The position numbers and the translations under genes were made by a program. A DNA stretch of 64,000 nucleotides. It comes from Diplonema papillatum. Its lineage: Eukaryota; Euglenozoa; Diplonemea; Diplonemida; Diplonemidae. How positions within the stretch are numbered: the stretch's first letter is position 1; each line of letters starts with the position of its first letter. The stretch is from positions 62,001 through 126,000 of the forward strand of contig JAPJBO010000413.1 of assembly GCA_030068145.1 (NCBI GenBank), written 5' to 3'. The notes under the pieces are model-generated. The model worked only from the letters and a program-made list of their open reading frames with translations, was not told where the DNA came from and did not search any database. Of this stretch, positions 52,011 to 62,687 are shown piece by piece.

Positions 52011-52660
52011 CCCGGGTGACATAGGGGTCTTTGACCTCCCCGGTTGCGCGCGTAACCTCTGATAGCCTTGGCGTGCTATCGGTTACCCGCCTTCTTCGGC
52101 TTCCGGTTGACATAGTCAGCCCGGCTGCCCGGCGTGAGTTCTGATAGACATAGTGGTCTCTGTCCTGCTATCAGTTACCCCCGCCTTCTTTTTTCAAGCT
52201 TCCTTAAGCTTCCGGATGTGACATAGTGGCCTCTGGCCTGCCCCGGTTGCCGCGTGTGACTTCTGATAGACTTAGCGTGCTATCGGTTACCCGCCTTCCC
52301 GCCTTCTCTATGCTTTCGGGTTTGAGTGGCCTCTGGCCTGCCCCAGTTGCAGCGCGTGACTTCTGATAGACTTAGCGTGCTATTGGTTACCCGCCTTCTT
52401 TTAAGCTTCCGGGGTTGACATGGTGGTCTGTGGCCTGCCCTGGTTGCCGTGCGGGGCTCTGATGGACTTAGTGGTTCCTGGCCTGCTATCAGTTGTTTCG
52501 TCTTCTTTGAGCGTCTAGGTTTGACCGAGTGGCCTCCAGCCTGCCCCAGTTGCCGCGCGTGACTTCTGATAGACTTAGCGTGCTATCGGTTACCCGCCTT
52601 CTTTAAGCTTCCGGACTTGATGGTGGTCTCTGGCCTGCCCCGGTTGCGCGTCGATCGACG
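52010..52660 (+). repeat. ~100-bp tandem repeat, 6-7 units
   Basis: Each unit has TTCTGATAGACTTAGCGTGC, TATCGGTTACCCGCCTTC and GGCCTGCCCCGGTTGC. The 18-bp part from GACTTCTGATAG recurs near 52062, 52140, 52258, 52358, 52460 and 52563. Confidence 0.85.
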
Positions 52661-53082
52661 AGGCTGTCGATGAGTCCGCACGCGTCAGCACGAGGATGAA
52701 GCGCAAGGAGGAGCAGGACGGCTGCTACGTCCTGGCCATGGCGCAGATCGACGAGGTGAAGCGGTTTGTGGCGCGCAAGCAAGCCCGCCTGGCGGGGCGA
52801 CGCGACACCAACCTGCATCGGTTCTCACAGGAAACAGCCACCCACGATGCGAGCTCGATGCTAATGTACATCGAGCGATACCTGACGTTCATCCGCATGT
52901 CGTGCAGTCGACGTCGCATACGGTCTATCTGTTATCGACTTGGGCCTGTTCAGCCGATCCCCACACCAGGGCTCGTCGATGCCACAAACGGTCTTTTCAC
53001 ACTACTTCAAGTTCAAGCCGGACGACCTCGTGGCTCGGAAGGTGTTCAGAGGGATCAAGTGGGCCAGGGGGGAAGGTATATG
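52639..53082 (+). pseudogene. unidentified ORF with a frameshift (or missed intron) near 52903
   Basis: The first part is in frame with ATG 52696 (acidic, helical; QIDEVKRFVARKQARLAGRR, MLMYIERYLTFIRMSC). From about 52903 the protein-like sequence continues in the +2 frame (VDVAYGLSVIDLGLFSRSPH, FSHYFKFKPDDLVARKVF) to TGA 53082. Composition is clearly protein-like on both sides of the shift. Family not recognised; the setting suggests a mobile element. Confidence 0.4.
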
Positions 53083-53084
53083 AT

Positions 53085-53960
53085 GCTCTCTTCGTGGAAG
53101 TATCAGAGAGACCCAGTACGCTCTCCTCTGCGGGGGAGCTCCTCTTCGGTAGACAGAAGCCAGATGCAGTATTCTTCTCTGCTACGGAGCCCTCTTCGCC
53201 GAGGGACGAAAGAAAACGCACGCAACTATCCTCTTTTGTGGAGGTGTCCTCTCCGCGAGGATCAGAGGAGAGAGAAGAAAGACTGCCTGCGGACGTAAAA
53301 AACGAGAAAAACGCTTGTGCGCGTAACCGCATCCCCCGCTGGGGAGCTCTCAAATAAGAAAATACAGTAGGACCAAGACGTGCGCAAACAATATCGCCCT
53401 CAGAGAAAAGATGTCAGACAAGGAGGGAGGAAAAATCAGCATAGCCCGCCTCCCCCGCTAGGGAGCCCTTACTGCGCGGATGGAAGACGATTCACGCAAC
53501 GCTAGACGCTCTCCTCTGCAAGGAGCCTCATACGCGGAGGAGGAAAACACCCAGTACGCATGCCCGCCTCCCCCGCTGGGGAGCCCTCATTACGCGGAGG
53601 GAAGATGCCGTACGCTACGCTAAAACGCTTTCCTCTGCGAGGAGCCCTCCGAGCGCGGAGGGAAGAATGCCGCACGCAACGCCAGACGCTCTCCTCTACG
53701 AGGAGCCCTCAGACGCGGAGGGAGGAAAAACCCCAGTTCGCATGCCCGCCTCCCCCGCAGGGGAGCCCTCCTAGCGCGGAGGAAATGCAGTACGCTACGC
53801 TAAAACGCTCTCCTCTGCTGGGAGCCCTCAAAGACGCGGAGGGAATAGTAGGCCCGCTTACCCCGCTGGGAGTCGGGAACGAAGACCGTACGCAATGCTG
53901 GCGCAAAAAACCGCTAACACGCGCTCTCCTCAGCCGAGCTGGGAGGGAGGGAGGGACCTT
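53085..53960 (+). repeat. ~80-bp tandem repeat with hairpin-forming pieces
   Basis: Recurring CTCTCCTCTGCGAGGAGCC and GCGGAGGGAAGA blocks alternating with CCCGCCTCCCCCGCTGGGGA. CCTCTGCGAGG and CCCCCGCTGGGG are near-palindromes. The most regular part is 53440-53870. Confidence 0.75.
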
Positions 53961-54084
53961 TTAAGAAGGCCGCGAGAGTCGGCTGAGCCGGGAGCTACCG
54001 GAGAAGGTGTGTATGTACTTAGGTATTACAACCTGGTTCGATTGCGGGATAATAAAACCTTGGGGATAAAAGACTGCGTGTTTT

Positions 54085-54585
54085 TCCCGTTCAATTTTAT
54101 TTCCCTTCTCTGGGCCCGCTAGCAGCGACGGACCTCGCTTCGCGGTGCCAGCACGAGGGGAGAACTTGGAGATACAGAGAAAGAAATACTCGAGGGGCTG
54201 CCTTGTGCTTACTTCGAAGGAGGCTAGAGGGGGAGAAACAATACAACTACAAAATGGGTCTTTTTTGTTGAACGCTTACGCCCGCCACTAAACCCAGATT
54301 CACCTGTGTTTCGTGTGGGCTACAGCACATTTACCTCCTTTGATCCTTTGCAGCTGGCAGCCTCCTCAAGTATTTCCTACAAAGCAGGTGCTTATACAAA
54401 AGAAAAAACAGAGGGTTGGATGGAGAGGACGCAGGCGTGCGTCGGGGCCCGTGAGGAAGCACCGGCCACCTTGCAAGATGAGAATACCTGCCCTGGAAAG
54501 AAGCACCCTTTTACTCGCGGGGGTAAGCACCCTTGCGGGGGAGCTCTTCCGTGTGCCTCCATGCGGAAGGACACTGGGCATTATT
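54085..54585 (-). repeat. right arm of the large inverted repeat, split by a repeat D insertion
   Basis: 54085-54186 and 54400-54585 together match the complement of 51719-52010. The ~213 bp between are a family D copy, inserted after the inverted arms formed. Confidence 0.85.
54187..54400 (+). repeat. dispersed repeat family D, full copy
   Basis: ATACTCGAGGGGCTGCCTTG through TTTCCTACAAAGCAGGTGC to TTATACAAAA. Matches 61455-61665. The uninterrupted arm at 51719-52010 supplies the empty site, so the insert boundaries are sharp. Confidence 0.8.
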
Positions 54586-54626
54586 CAAGAAGAAACGCCG
54601 CGCCCCTCTCCCCCCCCTCTTTTCTC

Positions 54627-56121
54627 TTAATCCCTAGTATCGAGATCGGCAACCATATTTCCTCCCGGGACCAGGTGAGTTGCTACGTCCGCTCCTCGCA
54701 GGCGCTCCTGCATTTCCACAAGGAGCCGGTTTTCCGCCGGATGGGGGGACGCAAGCTTTCTGTGACGGCTCTCCGCTGTGCTGTCATTGTGAAAAGCGTC
54801 GAACGCTACCCATCCTGTGGTCACGCTCCTAGCCAGAAGAACCCCCAGAATCGCTGCCACCAACTCGCGTCGCCTTATGGGCGTTGGCGGGGCCAGGCTC
54901 TTTCCACCTCCACCGCTCGCGTGCGAGGATCGTTCTTCGCCCCGGATCCAGGACGACCACACCTCCGCCTCGATCGGACGCATCCGTCCAGACGCGCTGG
55001 GTGCCTGACCTCTCGGGGAGAAGCGTCTCCCATCCAGCGCTCGCCATTTTCAGCTCCGCCAGCAGCTCCCGCGGGATCTTCACAACCGTGTCCCAGTCGC
55101 GGTGGGTGACGCACCTGCTACTCAGCAACCGATTCGCCCGCATGAGCCCGGGGTATGCCGCAGGGGGACATCGCATGACGTGCAGCGCCCACCGCAGACA
55201 CCCAATGCGCTGAGCCAGCGCCCGAAAGGACATCACGCGCTGCGCCCCGTTTTCGCGGCAGGCATCGACCCATTCCCGCGGCAGGCCGATTGTCTTCTCC
55301 ACGAGGTCGAGCACCAGACCATCGAAAATGCCGGCCTGCGCAGGCCCCCGACATTTGTCCTCTCGGATTTTGATGTTTGTTTTGGCCAGAGCCCCCCTGA
55401 GTCGCTGCTCGCTTCCGAGGACGCTGGACTTCGTCTGCCCGCCATACGCGACGTCATCATATATGGCCAAGCTGGTCTCTGCGACGCCCGCCAATCGACG
55501 AACGCCCAGGGTCGTCAGCTGGGCGATTGCCGGTGCGCGAGCAATGCCCGGAACGGCAATGCAAAAAACATAGTACGCGCCCTGTGCCCGAAAACCGAGA
55601 TAACTTGCCAGTACCTCCGACACCGGAAGCTGATAAAAGTAGCCCAACATGTCCAGGGTCGCAAACCACGTGTGGTCTAGGACAAAGCGCTCGACGTCCC
55701 GAAGCGATGGGGTGATGGGGGACAGGGGCTGAGACGTTCGGCTGTCAAACGGTCTGCCGTCAATTAGCAGGCGGGTCACTTCCTTGTCCTTCTTCGGTAT
55801 CTTAAATACCTTCAAAGTGATGCACGGCCTCTTGTCCACCTTCCTGACGACGCCGCTCTTCACCATCACCTCCAGGTCGGCCTCTGTGATGTCTAGGCTA
55901 GGGGCCTGGTGCCTCTCGTGCGACAAGAGCAAAGGTTCCTGTGTCATCTGCCTCAGGACACGGATCTCATCTGCCCACAAACCCCGCTCGACCATCTCGT
56001 AGTCCGCCTTCGTGTCCGGCAGCGCGTCTATGGGGCCACGGGATGTGCGAAAAACTGGACTCGGCAGCACTTTCGTGTAGGCTTTTGCGGCCAGCTCCGA
56101 CAGTGCGAGCTCCTCACCCGC
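54627..56121 (-). pseudogene. reverse transcriptase-RNase H polyprotein, frameshifted
   Basis: RT part in the frame ending at 54829: TRLLIDGRPFD, LDMLGYFYQLPVSE (catalytic Asp), YVFCIAVPGIARAP (PFG-like box) and IYDDVAYGG (the xDD box). RNase H starts with VWTDASDRGGGVVV (first acidic residue). Near 54880-54900 the sensible sequence moves to another frame ending at 54627: RRELVAAILGV (Glu), FDAFHNDSTAE (Asp) and PGGNMVADLDTRD. Linked RT-RNase H without an endonuclease-type layout fits LTR or DIRS-class retroelements. No integrase, tyrosine recombinase or protease was found. The frame extends upstream to 56304 only through low-complexity repeat. Start lost; a decayed element. Confidence 0.8.
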
Positions 56122-56345
56122 AAACCCGCAAACCCGGCCAAAAATGGGAAAATCGGTAAAAATGGTCAAATTCTGGAAAATCTGGAAAAAACGGCAAAAA
56201 TGGCCAAGATCTGGAAAATCGGCAAAAATGGCCCAAATCTGGAAAAATCGGCAAAAATGGCCAAATACCGGAAAAATCGGCCAGAAATGGCCAAAATCTG
56301 GCAAAATCGGCCAAAGTTGGCCACAATCCGAAAATCCGAAATCTG
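56122..56345. repeat. ~30-bp degenerate tandem repeat
   Basis: GGCAAAAATGGCCAAATCTG and GGAAAATC alternating about eight times. On the minus strand it reads as a Phe-rich pseudo-peptide fused to the RT frame. Confidence 0.85.
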
Positions 56346-56424
56346 AAAATTTCCGAAAATTTGCTAAAATTTTGCTAAGTACACTTCCCTGGCAAAAAGT
56401 CCAATGAAATTGTTTGCCCTTAGG

Positions 56425-56570
56425 GGACTAGTCCCCTCAGGGCACATTTTCATTGGGAAGTACTGGGAAATGCACTTAGCAACTTTTTTGCAAATACTTA
56501 CCAGGAATTGAATGCAAAATAGGGACTAGTCCCCTAAGGGCACATTTCACATTGTGACTAGTCCCCGAAG
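56425..56570. repeat. three GGGGACTAGTCCCC palindromes
   Basis: Near 56428-56441, 56522-56535 and 56555-56567, each followed by a GGGCACATTT- or GGCACTTTT-like block. Confidence 0.75.
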
Positions 56571-56579
56571 GCACTTTTC

Positions 56580-58117
56580 CCTAATGTTTATGTTTACTCG
56601 TCTTGGAGTAAACGCGTTTACGCAACTTTACTAGCCGCACTGCCGGGAGCGGGGTGACAGTTCCGAACGAAGGGACAATTTCAAACGCCACTGTATACAC
56701 GCGGGGATAACAGAAGACTGTCTCTTTATTGTGTTCGTCACCCCTACGTTTGAAATTGTCACACCTCGACTTCTGCGACTTGGGGGCTGACACCTACACA
56801 CGTCACTCATTGTTCTTCGCTTCCACCAACGTGTGTTGTTTTTTTCACTCGTGTAGGGGTTGACCCGTATGACCTCACGTCCGTTCAACGCGTGGTTCGG
56901 TAGTTACAGCACTTGGGATCCCTTCGCTTCTTTGTCTGGCAGCTTCATCGAGCATTTCCTTCCAATCTGGCGTTTATGTAAAAGATTTGCAAGCGACCCC
57001 ACTTGTAAAAACACTTGTCGCGCGCTTCATGAGTGCTCTGTGCGTGCGGATTTGACACCCGCCCCCCACCCCCTTGCGGACGATCTACTATGTGCCAGTT
57101 GTCCTTTTGCTGGTACCTAGGGTGACATGTGTAATTGTCACCCCCAGATGACTTTTGAAATTGTCACCCCTGGAGGGGGGTGACGATTACAAAAACGAAG
57201 GGACGATTTCAACCATGCCGCCATACACGGTGACTTGTGGAATCGTCACCCCTCGACGTTTTTTGCAAGGGGGGTGGCAATCAGGGCATTAGCTTGGTGG
57301 ACCGCTATCAGGAATGGGCTCAACACAGCGCGACGCGACGTATCTTCACGACAATGCTGGGCCCTGAGAGGCCCTCGGATTGCACTGGCCACCTCTGCCG
57401 GGGCCTGGGTGGTGGCGTAGTGCGATTTATTTTCTTCTTTTTCCCCGCCGGCCTTTCCAAATTTGGACTGACAGTCCAAATGTGGATATAGAAGCTAATC
57501 CCTAATGGCACTGGCAATTCCAAACGTAGGGACAATTCAAAACGCCGCGGCATAGCAGAAGACTGTCTCTTTACTGTGGTGGTTACCGCGATGGCTATTT
57601 TCCTCCGGGGAGCAAAGAAGACAAGGAACGGTAGAGCGAGACAGACTGAAAGCGAAAGGTCCTTGTTGTGCTGCTGCTTGTGATATAGATGTCTGAGGGC
57701 TAGAACACGAGCCAGATCCGGCCGAGATGATGATGAGTGCGACAGGATAAGAATACGGGCGTCGGTGGTCGGTGGGTCGCTGATTCTCCTGCGGTACGTG
57801 AACACACACGGACAACAAGAGGAGAAAGTGCAGGGACCACTTTCGGTCACCCACGGCGCGCTTCCTACCGAGAAGAGAGAGAGAGAGAGAAAGAGAACGC
57901 AACGAAAGAGGTCAAAATAGTGTGGGCCGGCAGGTGGCCAGGCTATAATTACGGTTCACCGGGAGGGACAGGGGCGGGGGCGCCACGCCTCAGCAGCCTC
58001 ACCGCGCTGACCCTTCCTGAGTGAGAGAGAGAGAGCGTGAGGTACAGCCGTTTCCTTATTTGGGTTCGTGTCCGATTGGTACACGGCGGAGTCCAGCCTC
58101 AGCCCTAAGGGGGAGAA
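56580..58117. other. no gene; GTCACCCC-type repeats and short duplications
   Basis: ATTGTCACCCC / ATCGTCACCCCTCG motifs at ~56735, 56755, 57138, 57162 and 57245, inverted at 57178. CAGAAGACTGTCTCTTTA occurs at 56711 and 57556. 56808-56995 is a family E copy. No coding signal. Confidence 0.5.
56808..56995 (+). repeat. dispersed repeat family E, copy
   Basis: Shares GTAGTTACAGCACTTGGGAT, CGAGCATTTCCTT and TTCAACRCGTGGTTCG with 61930-62125, but lacks ~33 bp (AGGACTTTGACCTGTTGTGT...). Confidence 0.7.
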
Positions 58118-58149
58118 ATCGAATAATAACACCTGAGTTATTATTCGAT
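58118..58149. repeat. perfect 13-bp hairpin
   Basis: ATCGAATAATAAC, loop ACCTGA, GTTATTATTCGAT. The arm sequence recurs singly at 58239. Confidence 0.8.
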
Positions 58150-58639
58150 TTGTCAAATACTCAAAATGTTCCGGGTAGCCGCACAGTAGCAGGATCAAGT
58201 AGTGGTAGTGTTTTTAGACAACCAGACGTGTGTCAGATAACTGTTATTATTCGACCCTCCTCCTTTGGAGGTGCGGTTTCCAAAGACTGCGCTAAACACG
58301 ACGCCCCCATGCTAAGAGGATGGCTGGGAGGAAGGATCCGACTACGCGCAAGGGACCATCTCTTTGAGGACCTTCGAACGCCTCATCCTGGCACAGACCT
58401 TATATGACACCTCTTAAGAGCGCGTGGCTACGATCCTGCAAGAAGAGGGAGCTACGCTGGCGCTATGACCGTCTCTGTTCTATGGGGAGTCTGCAATGAC
58501 TCCGCTACACTGCCCCTGCTAAGCCAGATGCGCTCTGCGGGCAGTACAGACGGCAGCCGACGGCGATCTGGTTGCAGAGGGAGTGTCGCCTTCGGGAGTC
58601 TCGACGCAATCGAGTTCGAGCGAATGCAGATGTGTCGCT

Positions 58640-59115
58640 GTTCGGAGGAGTACTCCATCAGTTGTCCCGACCTACAAAGATATGACGAATTAAATGGCAT
58701 CATTCGCAGCTTTGCATTTTAGCACGGGGCGCGACGGGAAGAACCGAGTCAGGGAATTTCTCGATCAATCTTCGGTTGGAGGATGTCCTCCATCAGTTGT
58801 CCCAACCTACAAAGATAGGACGAAACGAATGTCATCACGTGACGTTCAAGATGCAGCCTTCGTCAAGCTTTCGTGCTGCGGGAAATACCGTACGTTTGTG
58901 CGTAAGCAGCTCTGGGTGCGTGCGCTCTTTGGTGTAGCACTGCGGACCAGCAGATATACTACACATGAGCAGTAGCCCATCCCGCACCCCGCGTCTTTGC
59001 ATGTAAGCACTTGCACGCAAATCGTCAGCTTCCACCCACACACGAAGCATCAAGGCGCATGTAAGCACTTGCACGCAAATCGCCAGCCTCCACACACGAA
59101 GCATCAAGGCGCATG
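58640..59115 (+). repeat. two short tandem duplications
   Basis: CTCCATCAGTTGTCCCRACC plus TACAAAGATA at 58653 and 58791 (~138-bp offset). A ~58-bp unit (GCATGTAAGCACTTGCACGC ...) occurs twice at 58997-59115. Confidence 0.8.
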
Positions 59116-59564
59116 AAGAGAGCAGCTAACCGCATGCGGCGGCTATGATTTCTTCGTCAGCTTTTTCTCCTTTCTCACGTCGCGACGCTCCTTCTCAACT
59201 CTGTTGTGTTGGTGGGGGGGTCGAATTTGAACGGGGTCTAAGAAAGCTGCAATCGGATGCTGATAACATCCACGATAATCAGCATGCTCTTCATCTCTTT
59301 CGTCATGTTCGAAGTCGTTTAAGCATGCAAAGCAACAGAGTTCCCGGCGGTCTGCAAACGATGTGACCGTAAATCAGGGGGTTACTCTTCTTCGTTCCAA
59401 GTAGTTGGCGGCTTACGTATGTACCGTGTTCGGAAAAATGTTTGGACCGGAAATTTTTTGGACTTTTCGGAGGTTCTGAAAAACTTGGACTTTTTTCCGC
59501 TCAAACCAAGTTTGGGGGTTTCGTTTTTTTCCTTTGTGGTATTTGAAGCCTGACCCCAGGGAAC

Positions 59565-60024
59565 CTCTGCCACTCGTTTCTTTGTCAGCTTTTGACGGTA
59601 GTGTAGTGGACTACCGTAACGGGCAACGGGGAATTAGGGTTCGATTCCGGAGAGAGCCTGAGAAAAGGCTACCACATCTAAGGATGGCAGCAGGTACGCA
59701 AATTGCCCAATAGCAACACTGCTGAGGCAAGGAAGAGAAATAGCCTCGACACGTACTTAGTACGTTAGAAGCAATGGACGATATCTAAACCTGTCAATGA
59801 ACACAATTGGTGGACAAGTCTGGTGCCAGAATCCAGCACCAATAGCGTATATTAATGCTGCTGCTGAAAAAAGCTCGTAGTTGGATCCAGAGCTCGGGTT
59901 GCAAGGTGGCCCAGTTTGCTGGGCATCAGCGTACTGCTGGTATTCAGAAGGCTGGGATCAACCCCTCGCATCAAGACCTGTGCTCTATGAACGGTGGTAA
60001 TGGTGCCTTGCAAGTAATCTCTTC
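59565..60024 (+). pseudogene. 18S rRNA-derived segment inside the TIR element, copy 1
   Basis: From about 59565 to 59885 it follows eukaryotic 18S rRNA around the 5'-domain/530-loop region: GGTAGTGTAGTGGACTACCG, AACGGGGAATTAGGGTTCGA, TTCCGGAGAG, GGCTACCACATCTAAGGA, AATTGG.GG.CAAGTCTGGTGCC, CCAATAGCGTATATTAA, AAAGCTCGTAGTTGGATC. The universally conserved stretch after GTGCCAG is deleted (about 11 nt lost), so it cannot be a working rRNA. The next ~140 nt match 32379-32520 but not conserved 18S that I know. Confidence 0.8.
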
Positions 60025-60439
60025 TCTGTGATCCGGTCTTTCTGAGCACAAGTATGCAGGCCGGAAACCGGCCGAACCGGAACGAGGGCACCGATATTGT
60101 ACAAGCGATGCAAACATGCGGTGTTTTTCTCGGGAAGTGGGTGTGCTACCCGTTAGACCACGGGCGAAAAAAACGCGGGCGATTTCATTTTTTTGTATTT
60201 GAACAATCCTTCCGGCAGTTCGCGTGACCCGCCAGGAAATCTGCCGATTCACCACCACTGCAGCAGTACCGGTACTGCTGAGCTCACAAACGGTCGACGC
60301 TAGCGAGGTAATAACCTTGTAGAAGTGTCAATTCTCGTCGGAAAAGTGGTAACTACGGCCACTCGTGGCACACCGGAAAACTACTCGTGCCAGAAAACCA
60401 CTTTTCTCTCGAGCCTAATTAGCTTTGTGTTTGCAGTCG

Positions 60440-61140
60440 ACGATGCACCCGCTTCTGTTGAGGTCGTCGTAGTTGACAAAGCCTGTTTTAGGGGTCGTGG
60501 AAGTTGACCCGGCGCCTGTATGTGCTTCTGATGTGGAGATCGTAGAGCACGATGCACCTCTAGCGGCTGTCGACAAAGTGACCCGCACCACCATTCAGAC
60601 ACAGCGGAAATGGTCGGTGCACACCGTCGACCCTGACATGGGGGACGTCGCTTTTTGAACCTTGCTACGACAGCATTATGGAAAACTATGGAGGTGGCGA
60701 AGACACTGATCAAAGCGAGTTGATACCAGAGGCGGAACTTTCAAACGTTCCTCTTATGAAGATCAAATCGCAGAATGTTGGTGAGCATGACGTCACAGAA
60801 AGCATCCGGGCATTCCGCGATCGGAGGTGAGGGCGATAGTGACAGTAGCGATGAGGAGACGGAGGACGAGAGCACCACCGATGCCAACAGCGGCGAGAAT
60901 GTGCGTGTAGCCTCTTCTCTCACCGCTAAGCCCTCGTCTCTCACCTCAAGCTAGAATGCACTGAAGAAGGATGCAAACGGACTGCACGTCGCGTTCTTGG
61001 GCCAAGCACGTCCAAGCAGGGACTGCACTGCAGCGGCTGCGACACAGCAATCCGGAACACGGTCAGTACTCGTCGTTGTGCACACTGCGACGTGAACTTG
61101 AGTGGTGTTTGCGCTTCTGACAAGTTGGCAAACGAAGATT
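60440..61140 (+). pseudogene. frameshifted acidic/zinc-finger ORF of the TIR element
   Basis: Protein-like sequence runs through at least four frame changes: VDDAPASVEV; DVEIVEHDAPLAAVDKV; MENYGGGEDTDQSELIPEAE; then a Ser/Asp/Glu-rich GEGDSDSSDEETEDES; then a Cys-rich end (CTEEGC, CSGCDTAIRNTVSTRRCAHC, SGVC). Acidic N-terminus plus C-terminal Cys cluster recalls piggyBac-type transposases, but the DDE core is absent and the TA duplication does not fit that family. A possible splice acceptor lies at 60433-60437. Assignment tentative. Confidence 0.4.
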
Positions 61141-61454
61141 AGTTCTTCATACATTAAACCCGCAGTGCCCACTGATTGCCTGCCTTTCATAGGGTACGGT
61201 CACTGTTCAGTCTCAAAACTCATCATTCGCAACGACTGCTCTTTTGTCCACGGCTACTTGACTCCGTTGGCTTCATTTCACAAGGCATCCAGTGAATTTA
61301 GTTTTGCCGGGAAAATATTTGACCGGAAAAATGTTTGGACCGGAAAAAATTTGGGCTTTTGGGGGGTCTGAAAGATATTTGGACTTTTTTCCGGTCCAAC
61401 ATTTTTCCGAACACGGTAAGTCGTTTCCACTGTCCTAGATCCCTCTCGCTCAGT

Positions 61455-61665
61455 CTAAAATACTCGAGGGACTGCCTCTAGAGGGGGAGAAAACAATACA
61501 ACTACAACGTGGGTCTTTTTTGTTGAACGCTTGCGCCCGCCACAGAACCCAGATTTACCTGTGTTTCGTGTGGGCTACAGCACATTTACCTCCTTTGATC
61601 TATCGCAACTGGCAGTCTCCTCAAGCATTTCCTACAAAGCAGGTGCTTATACAAAAAACTAAAGT
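61455..61665 (+). repeat. dispersed repeat family D, full copy
   Basis: About 205 bp, same order as 54187-54400, ending TTATACAAAAAA. Confidence 0.8.
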
Positions 61666-61674
61666 AGGCGCCTG

Positions 61675-61830
61675 ATCCCTTTTCTAGAGTTATAGTTCGC
61701 TTGAGAATCCGGGATTTTAGAGCCTCCGGGTGACCTTCGTCGAATGGGTTCTTTTATAAACAACACACACTGGGTGGGTTTGGGGGGGCATGCATGGCTT
61801 CTTTCGTGTACACTTTACTTGCTTGCTTTG
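61675..61830 (+). repeat. dispersed repeat family B, copy
   Basis: Closely similar to the copy in EML intron 1 (10815-10975). Confidence 0.65.
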
Positions 61831-61929
61831 GCAAGTCAGGTTTGAAAATACTCGACGCAGCTGCTTCGACTCCGAATGGAAGGGGGGAAATATAGAGGTA
61901 GAGGGGCAAATACAATACAAACACAATCT

Positions 61930-62125
61930 GATTTGTTCTTCGCTTACACCACCGTGTGTTGTTTTCTCACTCAGGACTTTGACCTGTTGTGTTTGTGATT
62001 TGTCGTGTAGGGGTAGACCCGCATGCGTTCAACACGTGGTTCGGTAGTTACAGCACTTGGGATCCCTTCTGTACTTTGTCGGGCAGCATCGTCGAGCATT
62101 TCCTTTCAAGCTGGCACCTTGTGTA
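61930..62125 (+). repeat. dispersed repeat family E, longest copy
   Basis: Contains both the AGGACTTTGACCTGTTGTGT block (shared with 43874-43925) and the TACAGCACTTGGGATCCCTT block (shared with 56808-56995). Confidence 0.7.
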
Positions 62126-62687
62126 AAACAATTTGTGACCGACACCAAAAAGATCTCACCTGGTTGAGGGAGGTTCTCTCGGAAAGCTGCAGTGGGCCTA
62201 GTTGCATGGTAAGTGACGGTGTCAAAGTAGGTGATATCAGACGAAGAAGGAGCCATACTTTCGCTTCGCCTTTTGGCTGACGCTTATTTGCTGCTTCGGG
62301 TCCGCCTTCCATTGTTTCGTGAGATCTTCAAGGTCTCTGCTCAGTTGCTTCTGTGGGTTGAAATATTTGCGGGCAATGCAACGGAGTTTGAGCACGTCCC
62401 GCCAAACAGAACGCCGGGCAGCAGCGCCCAACCGGTGTGGTAAATTTTCTGTCACCTCCGGCTTCATCCCTTGAACATGAAGCGAGACCAAAGGATTAGG
62501 CCATGCTTTCACACCGAGGATCGGTACTGAAGATCGTGTATCGAGCAAGCTTTTACCCTTATGCTCTACGCGAGATTTCTGTTCCCGCTGAGCTTGCCTT
62601 AAGACACCTGCGTTAATGTGTAACAGATGTGCCGCCCCAGCCAAACTCCCCACCTGACTGGTGTCTCCAAACGTGCTCGGTGTTGAG
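62126..62687. other. no clear gene
   Basis: A 138-codon minus-strand frame (62237-62653) has no recognised motif. CTTCATCCCTTGAACA at 62462 is shared with 42292 and 44170. Confidence 0.3.

Larger units (their letters stand above)
59425..61416. mobile_element. 2.0-kb TIR element with TA target duplication
   Basis: Left end CCGTGTTCGGAAAAATGTTT then GGACCGGAAA at 59425-59455; right end is its complement at 61387-61416 with a 1-nt difference. Each is bordered by TA (59423-59424, 61417-61418), as for Tc1/mariner-type insertion. The right end also folds as an ~85-bp hairpin. Contents: 18S-derived segment and a frameshifted acidic/Cys-rich ORF. Confidence 0.65.

Noticed and set aside
60130..60185. 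tRNA gene on the minus strand (GTGGTCTAACGGGTAGCAC)
   Set aside because: Only a D-arm-like stretch; no anticodon stem or T-arm with a B box follows.
60440..61140. Intact piggyBac transposase
   Set aside because: No DDE core, several frame changes, and a TA rather than TTAA target duplication.
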